In this document: piece by piece, positions 1 to 6,925 of the stretch
Position numbering within the stretch: position 1 is the first letter of the stretch
How the letters are laid out: the number at the start of each line of letters is the position of its first letter
Origin: Lachnospiraceae bacterium KGMB03038
Lineage (GTDB): Bacteria > Bacillota > Clostridia > Lachnospirales > Lachnospiraceae
Assembly: GCA_007361935.1 (NCBI GenBank)
Contig: CP041667.1
Location: 2,384,501 to 2,448,500 of the forward strand
Direction of reading: 5' to 3'
DNA: 64,000 bases
Program-made: the position numbers and the translations under genes
The notes under the pieces: model-generated
What the model was told of the DNA's origin: nothing
Databases searched by the model: none
What the model saw: only the letters and a program-made list of their open reading frames with translations

Positions 1-83
1 ACATGCAGACCCAGAACCTTTTTATAAAACTCAACCGCTTTATCTATATCCGTCACTACCAGCATAGGATTTTTTAATTTCAT
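1..83 (-). CDS. VOC (glyoxalase/bleomycin resistance) family protein, N-terminal part only
   Basis: The gene runs off the left edge, so only the first 27 or so residues are visible. They read MKLKNPMLVVTDIDKAVEFY and continue with KKVLGLH, the typical first beta-alpha unit of a vicinal-oxygen-chelate domain (TDIDKAVEFYKKVLGL motif). A GGGAGG ribosome site lies just upstream of the ATG. Substrate cannot be told from this fragment. Confidence 0.75.
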   Translation of the reverse strand, partial: MKLKNPMLVVTDIDKAVEFYKKVLGLH

Positions 84-110
84 CTCATTCCCTCCCTGGA
101 CTTTCATTCA

Positions 111-758
111 TCAATCATATTTCTCAATCTTCACTGTGGCTATCGCAGATGGATTTGGATCCCCAGTGACAAGATCCTGAGGGGCGGGCACCAGCAGCAT
201 AAACCCGTCCTTTCCGTAACGCTCCTTATAACCTTGCGCGTACTCTTTTTCCACTGAGACATGCTGTACCTGCCCAATGATCATAGCGGTGATTCCTGCT
301 CCGCTCAAATCCCGGCTCTCCTTCAAGGTACATTCCATGCCAAGGAAAGCCTCCTGGATCATCGGCGCATGGATGGTCTTCCCATCGCAAATGGTAAAAC
401 CGCCCGTCTCAAATTCATCGTCTTCCCATTCATTCTGATGGATCGTGTCCACCAATTGGTCATAGCGGCTTATGGGAAGAAAATTAATGCCAAAGCATTT
501 CTCCCTCTGTATATTTTGATAGGTGTGCGTATGCTGATACAGATTTCCCATAACAGCAAAAAACGCCGTCTTATCCCCATGGAAACTGCTCCATGAATGG
601 AAACATACATTGGGCTTTCCATTTTCTTTCCATGTGGTGACCGCAAATAAAACGGTCGGTATCCCTACTGTTACTTCAAAATGATGAAACAATTCAAATT
701 CCTCTGGATAAGAGGGTTTGAAATATTGAGGAAACTCTTTTCCAATCTCTATCTTCAT
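111..758 (-). CDS. Flavin reductase family protein (FMN-binding split barrel)
   Basis: This is a 215-residue soluble protein of the flavin reductase-like split-barrel family, which binds FMN and usually either reduces flavin with NAD(P)H or acts as a small flavoprotein. Family features are the N-terminal strand region (VGIPTVLFAVTTW), the central NVCFHSWSSF and FGINFLP segments, and a C-terminal PNPSAIATVKIEKY tail. The length is normal for the family. Its start sits 9 bp after the stop of the DUF3795 gene, behind a GAGG ribosome site, so the two are probably co-transcribed. No physiological substrate is evident. Confidence 0.75.
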   Translation of the reverse strand: MKIEIGKEFPQYFKPSYPEEFELFHHFEVTVGIPTVLFAVTTWKENGKPNVCFHSWSSFHGDKTAFFAVMGNLYQHTHTYQNIQREKCFGINFLPISRYDQLVDTIHQNEWEDDEFETGGFTICDGKTIHAPMIQEAFLGMECTLKESRDLSGAGITAMIIGQVQHVSVEKEYAQGYKERYGKDGFMLLVPAPQDLVTGDPNPSAIATVKIEKYD

Positions 759-767
759 GGCGGCACC

Positions 768-1100
768 TCATCCCTTAAGATTTTTCAACGCTTCCGGATT
801 GTTTGAAAGAAGCGTCCCAACAGTCGGACATTTTTCCAGTTCCCCGCAATCCCCGCATGTTTCCACGCCTTTTTGAAGGGCGCACTGGCGGATGCCGCAA
901 AGGCTCTCGCAGTATACCGTCTTTCTCCCATTCCCACGGCATCCTTCACAGTTGATATGTTCCGGCAGAATCGGCGCTTGATTTAACTCTGCCCACAGTT
1001 TCGCGGTTTTTTCACGCAAGGCTTGATCATCCTTCTTTGTGGCAATGTATGCATCACATGTTTCACAATCCAGTCCACAGTATGCGATCCTTTTTTCCAT
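768..1100 (-). CDS. DUF3795 domain-containing cysteine-rich protein
   Basis: A 110-residue protein with about a dozen cysteines arranged as CGLDCETCDAY near the N-terminus, CEGCRGNG and CESLCGIRQC in the middle, and CGDCGELEKC near the C-terminus. This pattern is the hallmark of DUF3795, a presumed metal- or FeS-binding family of unknown role in anaerobes. A GGAGG site precedes the ATG. It probably forms a pair with the downstream flavin reductase. The 143 bp between it and cbiB hold no gene that I can support. Confidence 0.8.
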   Translation of the reverse strand: MEKRIAYCGLDCETCDAYIATKKDDQALREKTAKLWAELNQAPILPEHINCEGCRGNGRKTVYCESLCGIRQCALQKGVETCGDCGELEKCPTVGTLLSNNPEALKNLKG

Positions 1101-1243
1101 AGCTGCCTCCTTCTCTTTCTCTGATCCATTGTTTCCAATTCACATAGCATGCTATATTCTTGTTCCTTCTCTTCCACAGCCCGGAACCCAGCACTCTGAT
1201 ATACGCTCCGCGGGGATTCGCAGAGTCAGACTTGAACCCATCC

Positions 1244-2224
1244 TTACAGCCACACCAGCAAAACCATCCCTTTGATTCCCAGGAATACCGCAAGGGCGAT
1301 CCACGCCGTCAGATACATCAGCTTATGGGATCTCAAAATGTCCTCCGCCTCTATAGGGCGGATCGGATCTCCCAGGGTGGGTTTCCTATGAAGGGTTCCA
1401 AAATACCAGGCGTCTCCTGCCAGTTCCACTTCCAAAGCACCTGCCATCACCGCCTCCGTTTGAGCGGCATTAGGACTTTTGTGCTTCTTCCGGTCTCTCC
1501 GGTAAATGGAACAGGCCCGCTTCAAATTCCCTCCCGCGGGAATACAGGCAGCCAGCATGAATAGGGCGGAAAGCCTGGCCGGAAGGTAATTCAGCACATC
1601 GTCCAGCCTGGCCGCCGCCGTCCCAAAATACTGATATCTCTCGTTCCGGTAACCGATCATAGAATCCATGGTATTGACGGATTTGTAGAAAAATCCGCCT
1701 GCCGCGCCAAATAATACCATATAAAACAGAGGCGCCGCCACGCCGTCGGAAGTGTTCTCCGCCACCGTCTCCACAGCCGCCTTTGCCACCCCTTCTTCCG
1801 TCAGGTTCTGGGTATCTCTTCCCACGATCATGGAAACCGCCCGGCGGGCTTTGGGTAGACTTTCCTCCCGTAAAGCCTGATAGACCCGCCCGCTTTCCAC
1901 CTGCAAAGAGCGGGCCGCCAGAAGCTGATAGCAGAAGAAGGTCTCCGCAAGAAGCCCCAGAGGAAACCAGAGTCGGTACAGAAAGAAAAGAAAGAGAGCC
2001 GGCACTGCGGTGCTACACAGCGCCACCAGCGCCGCCAGTATCCCGCCTCCGATCCGCAAGGCCCCCGGCGTTCCCGGCAGTAATCTTCTGATAATTCGTT
2101 CCAGACCGGTGATCAGCTTCCCCATAAGCCGCACCGGATGATATAGCCATACCGGATCTCCCAGCAGAAGATCCAGCAGAAATCCACCCAGAACTGGAAG
2201 CATCATCTGCAAGTATAAGTTCAT
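1244..2224 (-). CDS. cbiB: Adenosylcobinamide-phosphate synthase CbiB
   Basis: A membrane protein of 326 residues that joins the aminopropanol arm to adenosylcobyric acid to give adenosylcobinamide (phosphate). It shows the family signatures DPVWLYHPVRLMGKLI near residue 25, VAENTSDGVAAPLFY, VNTMDSMIGYRNERY and DDVLNYLPARL, with several hydrophobic helices. The ATG at 2224 is chosen because GGAG lies 6 nt upstream; the reading frame is open further upstream but that stretch encodes the phosphatase in another frame. It is the last gene of the cobalamin operon. Its first 212 nt lie inside the open frame of the preceding phosphatase, which is unusual. Confidence 0.93.
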   Translation of the reverse strand: MNLYLQMMLPVLGGFLLDLLLGDPVWLYHPVRLMGKLITGLERIIRRLLPGTPGALRIGGGILAALVALCSTAVPALFLFFLYRLWFPLGLLAETFFCYQLLAARSLQVESGRVYQALREESLPKARRAVSMIVGRDTQNLTEEGVAKAAVETVAENTSDGVAAPLFYMVLFGAAGGFFYKSVNTMDSMIGYRNERYQYFGTAAARLDDVLNYLPARLSALFMLAACIPAGGNLKRACSIYRRDRKKHKSPNAAQTEAVMAGALEVELAGDAWYFGTLHRKPTLGDPIRPIEAEDILRSHKLMYLTAWIALAVFLGIKGMVLLVWL

Positions 2225-2744
2225 ATCCTTCTCCATTTCTGATCTGATAGTCGTAAAAATCTCCCTGGGGAACGGCATAAGCCTCCATGATCCCCATGAT
2301 CGTCCCTCCATGGACCACCAGCGCCGCTGTCTGGACGTCCTTTCTTTCGCAGACAGCCAGCGCCTTCTGGAATCCTGCCAGTACCCGGCTTTGGAAGTCC
2401 CTCCGGCTTTCTCCGCCTGGCGGCGCTTCTCTTCCGCCTGTGCCGATCCATTGCCGGTACTCACGCAGCTTACACAGCTCTTCGTAATTCCGGTTCTCAA
2501 ACAGACCAAAATCACATTCCGCCAGCTCTGGGATCAGGATGGGCTCCTGCCCCGGATATAGGATCCCTGCCGTCTCCAGACAGCGCTTCATGGGACTTGC
2601 GAACACCAGGGATACTCCCGGCCCTGTTCTTCCTTCCAGTTCCTTACGTCCTTCCCGGCACAAGGGTTCATCTGTACTTCCGATATACCGTCTCTCTAAA
2701 TTCCCCCTGGTCTTCCCATGGCGGAACAAATACAGTTTCCTCAT
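2013..2744 (-). CDS. cobC: Histidine phosphatase, CobC-like (alpha-ribazole phosphatase)
   Basis: A 243-residue histidine-phosphatase superfamily protein, probably removing the phosphate of alpha-ribazole 5'-phosphate or of adenosylcobalamin phosphate in the final B12 steps. The catalytic RHG motif is at LYLFRHGKTRGN (residues 4-15), and the second catalytic histidine is in ALVVHGGTIMGI. The ATG overlaps the upstream cobU-like stop by 4 nt (ATGA). The last 70 or so residues, after GEGYELIL, are low in complexity and read through the first 212 nt of cbiB in another frame. The true family C-terminus would lie near 2220, so a lost stop codon or a small frameshift is suspected. Confidence 0.85.
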   Translation of the reverse strand: MRKLYLFRHGKTRGNLERRYIGSTDEPLCREGRKELEGRTGPGVSLVFASPMKRCLETAGILYPGQEPILIPELAECDFGLFENRNYEELCKLREYRQWIGTGGREAPPGGESRRDFQSRVLAGFQKALAVCERKDVQTAALVVHGGTIMGIMEAYAVPQGDFYDYQIRNGEGYELILADDASSSGWISAGSSAGRSGMAISSGAAYGEADHRSGTNYQKITAGNAGGLADRRRDTGGAGGAV

Positions 2745-3142
2745 CCTTTGATCACCGTCCCGATGCCGCAGACCACCCGGTAAACCCGGTCCGCGTGGGC
2801 CGCAAGATAGGTGCAGGCCCTTCCGGCCATCTCCCGCCAGGCCCGCTCCAAAGCCTCCAAAGGAACGATCCCGCAGCCCACTTCGTCTGCAAGGATCACC
2901 GCCTCCCGGTTCTCCCTCCACAGTCGTTCCACCAGAAGCTCCACCCGTCTTTGCCGGTCCTCTTCGGCCGTCTCTTCCATCAGCCGTTTGATATAGATAT
3001 GAAAATGGTGGATGCCCTGGCAGCGAAACAAATCCGCCTCTTCACAGGTCCTTCCGTCCGCCCACGTTAAGCCGGGAAACTTATTTTTAGCAAAATCCCT
3101 CTTTCCCTGGCAGGCGCCTCCTACGATCAAAATCATCTTCAT
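2741..3142 (-). CDS. Short CobU-like adenosylcobinamide kinase/guanylyltransferase paralogue
   Basis: A 133-residue protein that resembles a shortened CobU, the kinase and guanylyltransferase acting on adenosylcobinamide. It opens with a P-loop-like GGACQGKRDFA (residues 8-18) and keeps the CobU region ILADEVGCGIVPLEALERAWRE near residue 83. It is about 50 residues shorter than CobU, lacks the GMP-linking His segment, and has Arg where the P-loop normally has Ser/Thr. A full CobU is encoded two genes upstream, so this copy may be specialised or accessory. It follows cobS after 13 bp and overlaps the phosphatase by 4 nt. Confidence 0.75.
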   Translation of the reverse strand: MKMILIVGGACQGKRDFAKNKFPGLTWADGRTCEEADLFRCQGIHHFHIYIKRLMEETAEEDRQRRVELLVERLWRENREAVILADEVGCGIVPLEALERAWREMAGRACTYLAAHADRVYRVVCGIGTVIKG

Positions 3143-3155
3143 CTGTCCTTTCTCT

Positions 3156-3962
3156 CTATCCCTGCTTTAAAATCGCGGCTATTTCTGGCAATACCGCTCC
3201 AAGCACGGCCCCGGCGGCGATCCACAGCTCGCACAGCTGAAGGAAATATCCCGCCAGGTCTCCTGTGATGCCGCCAAATTTCTGCTGGGACATCCATTTA
3301 TAATATCCAAACATAATCCCGGCAAATAGAAGGGACAGCGCTCCAGAAAGCCCTCCCGCCAGCACCATTCCCACAGCCGCAAGGATCAGATAGCAGGCCA
3401 GCGCCACCCGGAGGATCTTCTGTCTTGAGGCCGCCGCAAAATCTGCTGCCAGCCCTTCTTTCTTCGCCTTGGGGAAGCATAGGACAGAAAGGCCGCTAAG
3501 CGTCCGAGACAGCACAAATCCCAGGGATACCACCGCCGCTCCCTGGGGGGAAAGCACGCCGTACAGACCCAGCATCCCGATCAGATACATGCCGCAGGAA
3601 ATCACCGCAAACGCGCCTGTATGGGGATCTTTTAAGATCTCCAGCCGGCGCTCTTTCGGGGCATAGGCGCTCAAAGCGTCCCTGGTATCCAGGAAACCAT
3701 CCATGTGGATGCCTCCTGTCAGCGCCAGGGGCGTAAGGGTAAGGACCACTCCCCGAAAAAGGCTGCCATCCAGGATGCCATGGGCCGCTATCCATTCGGT
3801 CAGGCAGAAAAGGCCAAAGAATACCGCTCCGATCACCACACCCACCCAGGGGAAGAATCCCATGGCGTAAGCTTTCGTCTCAGGCGTCCACTGGCTCCTT
3901 GGCATGGGAATCCTGCTGTACATAGAAAACGCGATCTTAAAACTATCCCACAATTGCTTCAT
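3156..3962 (-). CDS. cobS: Adenosylcobinamide-GDP ribazoletransferase CobS
   Basis: A polytopic membrane protein of 268 residues that joins adenosylcobinamide-GDP to alpha-ribazole to give adenosylcobalamin (phosphate). The family signature GGIHMDGFLDTRDALSAY is near residue 83, and most of the rest is hydrophobic helix. The N-terminus (FKIAFSMYSRIPMP) is typical. Its start overlaps the end of cobU by 20 nt, which suggests translational coupling, and it sits between the two CobU-like genes. Confidence 0.95.
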   Translation of the reverse strand: MKQLWDSFKIAFSMYSRIPMPRSQWTPETKAYAMGFFPWVGVVIGAVFFGLFCLTEWIAAHGILDGSLFRGVVLTLTPLALTGGIHMDGFLDTRDALSAYAPKERRLEILKDPHTGAFAVISCGMYLIGMLGLYGVLSPQGAAVVSLGFVLSRTLSGLSVLCFPKAKKEGLAADFAAASRQKILRVALACYLILAAVGMVLAGGLSGALSLLFAGIMFGYYKWMSQQKFGGITGDLAGYFLQLCELWIAAGAVLGAVLPEIAAILKQG

Positions 3963-4491
3963 GTTTCTTCACCACCACCGGAATTCCATAGACCACCTCT
4001 GTCACCTGGTCTGCCAGGCAGGCGGTTTCCCGGTTGATCTCTCCTAACACTTCCTGATACACACGGATGCTCTCGCCATAGTCTGTCCCGTCTGAGAAGA
4101 TCTCATTTGTGACAATGACAAGGGTTCCCGCTCTTCTTTGCAGGGACTGGATCCCTTCCAAGATTTCCTTTATCACTGTTTCTTTGTCCCGAAGGCTTCC
4201 ATCCTCCCGGTACAATTCATTGGCCGCCAGATTTGAGAGACATTCCAGCAGGACCCCGCAGCCCTGCGGGATCTTCACCTGTTTTAGCCCTCTCTGGCAC
4301 TCAATGGTCTCAAAGCCTTTTCCTTTCCGCTGCTGCCTGTGGCGCAGGATCCGCCGGAGCGCTTCCTCTCCATGGGGCTCCATGGTGGCTACATAGAACA
4401 GCCGGTTTCCCGCCTCCCGCTCCCGCAGCCAGTCTTCCCCATAGGCCGACTTCCCGCTTCCGCTTCCTCCTGTGATCAAATGTACCATCAT
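3943..4491 (-). CDS. cobU: Bifunctional adenosylcobinamide kinase/adenosylcobinamide-phosphate guanylyltransferase CobU
   Basis: A full-length CobU of 182 residues that phosphorylates adenosylcobinamide and then transfers GMP to it. The P-loop ITGGSGSGKS covers residues 6-15, and the guanylylation region RRILRHRQQRKGKGFETIE carries the expected histidine. GVLLECLSNLAAN and IVTNEIFSDG are the usual later CobU motifs. The ATG at 4491 overlaps the cobT stop as ATGA. Upstream sequence in this frame encodes cobT in another frame and is excluded. Confidence 0.95.
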   Translation of the reverse strand: MMVHLITGGSGSGKSAYGEDWLREREAGNRLFYVATMEPHGEEALRRILRHRQQRKGKGFETIECQRGLKQVKIPQGCGVLLECLSNLAANELYREDGSLRDKETVIKEILEGIQSLQRRAGTLVIVTNEIFSDGTDYGESIRVYQEVLGEINRETACLADQVTEVVYGIPVVVKKHEAIVG

Positions 4492-5561
4492 TGATCCCCC
4501 AATTCCTGATAATCCTCGATCTGGTTGTCGGAAAAGGTACTCATCCGCCGGTAAACTTCCGCCGCAAGGCCAAGGGCCGGAAGGTAGCAGAGGGCTCCTG
4601 TCCCCTCCCCCAGACACAGGCCGCAGTCCAAGGCCGCTTCCAGATGAAGTTCTGCCAGGATCCGCCTCATCCCCGGTTCCTTGGACACATGGGAAGCGAT
4701 CAGATACTGCTCCGCCGTGGGGCAGATCCGCACCGCCGCCAGAGCAGCGGCAGCAGAAATAAATCCATCCAGTACGATGGGCATCCCATAGGCCGCCCCT
4801 CCCAGGCAGATTCCGGCAAGCCCTGCCAGATCAAAACCGCCTACTTTCGCCAGCACATCCACCCCATCCTGTGGGTCCGGATGATTCTTCTCAATGGCCT
4901 GGGCGATGACCTCCATCTTTCTCTCCAGCCCGGCTCTTGAAAGTCCCGCGCCGCGGCCAGTCATCTCCCGGACCTGCCGCCCCATCAGCACGCAGGACAC
5001 CGCGCTGGATGTGGTGGTATTTCCAATGCCCATCTCTCCTACAGCGAGCAGGTCATACCCTTCTTCCTGGCGCTGTTTTACCAGACGCGCGCCTGTCAGC
5101 ACCGCCTGCAGGGCTTCCTCCCTGGTCATAGCCGGGCCTTTGGCTATATTTTTCGTTCCGTAAGCCACTTTATAACTGGGGACTTTTGTATCCACCGCCA
5201 TTCCGATATCGATGGGGAACAGATCCACCCCTGCCTGCTCTGCCATAATGGCGGCGCTGGTGTTGCAGGTCAGGAAATTTTCCGCCACAATGGCTGTCAC
5301 TTCCTGCCCGGTCTGGGTCACCCCTTCTTCTACCACTCCGTTGTCCGCGCACAGCACCAGCAGGGCTTTTTTCTCAGTCCTTACACGGGCATCTCTTTGG
5401 ATTCCCGCGATCGCTGCCACATCTGTTTCCAGCTTCCCCAGGCTGTGCAGCGGTTTCGCGATGGAGTCCCAGCGCCGCAGGGCTTCCTCCCTGGCCGCCT
5501 GGTCCACGGGAACGATCTGCCCAAGAAGCTGTTCCAATGCTTTTTGTCTGTCTTGCTTCAT
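4488..5561 (-). CDS. cobT: Nicotinate-nucleotide-dimethylbenzimidazole phosphoribosyltransferase CobT
   Basis: A 357-residue enzyme that makes alpha-ribazole phosphate from nicotinate mononucleotide and a lower-ligand base. Typical motifs are LLVLCADNGVVEEGVTQTG, GEMGIGNTTTSSAV and the C-terminal LCLGEGTGA, which carries the catalytic glutamate. The length is normal. Its start overlaps the cbiA stop by 4 nt. Its presence means the host can activate a lower ligand itself, but no ligand-synthesis gene (bza) is visible here. Confidence 0.97.
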   Translation of the reverse strand: MKQDRQKALEQLLGQIVPVDQAAREEALRRWDSIAKPLHSLGKLETDVAAIAGIQRDARVRTEKKALLVLCADNGVVEEGVTQTGQEVTAIVAENFLTCNTSAAIMAEQAGVDLFPIDIGMAVDTKVPSYKVAYGTKNIAKGPAMTREEALQAVLTGARLVKQRQEEGYDLLAVGEMGIGNTTTSSAVSCVLMGRQVREMTGRGAGLSRAGLERKMEVIAQAIEKNHPDPQDGVDVLAKVGGFDLAGLAGICLGGAAYGMPIVLDGFISAAAALAAVRICPTAEQYLIASHVSKEPGMRRILAELHLEAALDCGLCLGEGTGALCYLPALGLAAEVYRRMSTFSDNQIEDYQELGDQ

Positions 5562-6925
5562 TGATTTCTTCCTCTCTGATACTTCCGGCAGGCATAGAGA
5601 AACGCCTCCCCCACCTGAGGATTTCCTCTGTAGTGGAGATGGGGATATCCTGCCAGCATCGTCTCTTCACCGATCATACATTTCCAATTTCTCCCGGAAA
5701 TGGGTTTCCTGGCTGTAAACGCCTCCCCGCAGCAGGTGGAATCGTAATAATGGAACTCATGAGCCCTAAGCGTGCCTGCCGGTTTCCCAAATAGGCGGCC
5801 TCCTGTAAGCTCAATATAGCCAAATCTCCGATTTCCGGCCGGAAAACTCTCTCCCTTTAGAACGCCTGCCATGGGAAACCTTTGCCCCTCTTCTGTCTCC
5901 ATGGTTTCCATCAGATACTGAAACCCGCCGCATTCCGCCATGCAGGGCAGGCCGCCTGTGACCGCTCTTTGCAGTTCCTGTCTCATCGTCTCATTCTCCG
6001 ACAGCTCCTTTGCGTGCAGTTCCGGATATCCTCCGTAGAGCAAAAGGCCGTCCACATCCTCTGGAAAATGGGGATCATGGAGGGGAGAAAAGGGAATCAC
6101 AACGGCTCCCCGCTCTTCCAAAAACCGCAGATTGTCCGGGTAACAAAAGCAAAACGCCTCATCCTTGGCCGCCGCGATCCGCAGACTGCCTGACTGGGGC
6201 TTTTCTTCCTGCTTTTCTTTGATTTCCAGCTTAGGCGCGCCTTCTGCCAGTTCCAGGATTCCATCGATATCTACCGTTTCTTCCAGTTTTTCCGCCAGTT
6301 TCTTAAGACGCTTTGGGAAATCCGGCGCCTCCCAGGGTAGCTTTAGTCCCAGGTGCCGGCTTTCCAGCACGCCTTCTTCCAGCATTGGAAGATACCCATA
6401 GGCCAAAAGCCCGGTCTCCCGCTCCAGGGTCTCTTTTAACAGCGGATAGATTGACGGAGAGATCCGGTTGAAGAGCACTCCTTTTATCTGGCTGTCTTCC
6501 CGGAACTTCTGAAATCCCTGGACCAAAGGCAGAAGGGAAAGGCTTGCTCCCCTTCCATCCACCACCAAAATGGCCGGCGTCCGGGTGATCCTGGCGATCT
6601 CATAGGTACTGGCCTGGCAGGTGATCCCGCCCAGACCGTCATAGTATCCCATGACGCCTTCGATGACCGCCATCTCATAATCCCTCTCCTTTTCGGCCAG
6701 CAGATTCCTCACTTCCTGCTCTGAGCAAAAATAAGAATCCAGATTATCGCTGTCAATTCCAAGAGCTTCCCGGTGGAACATAGGGTCAATATAATCCGGC
6801 CCGCATTTGAAAGAGACTACCCGTTTTTTCCGTTCCTTTAAAGCCTGTAAAAGAGCGCAGGTGACCAGCGTCTTCCCAGCGCCGCTTCTGGGCGCCCCGA
6901 TCAGGATTCTTGGTAATCCGGACAT
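5558..6925 (-). CDS. cbiA: Cobyrinate a,c-diamide synthase CbiA
   Basis: A 455-residue ATP-dependent amidotransferase that amidates the a and c side chains of cobyrinate with glutamine. The P-loop-type motif GAPRSGAGKT is at residues 10-19, followed by FKCGPDYIDPMFHREALG. The C-terminal glutaminase half has MAECGGFQYL with the nucleophilic Cys and a late RAHEFHYYD segment. The ATG at 6925 has a strong AGGAGG about 9 nt upstream; the longer open frame runs through the CbiT domain in another frame. It overlaps the upstream fusion gene by 25 nt. Confidence 0.96.
   Translation of the reverse strand: MSGLPRILIGAPRSGAGKTLVTCALLQALKERKKRVVSFKCGPDYIDPMFHREALGIDSDNLDSYFCSEQEVRNLLAEKERDYEMAVIEGVMGYYDGLGGITCQASTYEIARITRTPAILVVDGRGASLSLLPLVQGFQKFREDSQIKGVLFNRISPSIYPLLKETLERETGLLAYGYLPMLEEGVLESRHLGLKLPWEAPDFPKRLKKLAEKLEETVDIDGILELAEGAPKLEIKEKQEEKPQSGSLRIAAAKDEAFCFCYPDNLRFLEERGAVVIPFSPLHDPHFPEDVDGLLLYGGYPELHAKELSENETMRQELQRAVTGGLPCMAECGGFQYLMETMETEEGQRFPMAGVLKGESFPAGNRRFGYIELTGGRLFGKPAGTLRAHEFHYYDSTCCGEAFTARKPISGRNWKCMIGEETMLAGYPHLHYRGNPQVGEAFLYACRKYQRGRNQ

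Noticed and set aside
1101..1243. Possible RNA gene between cbiB and the DUF3795 gene
   Set aside because: No cloverleaf, hairpin with T tract or other recognisable RNA structure could be built by eye.
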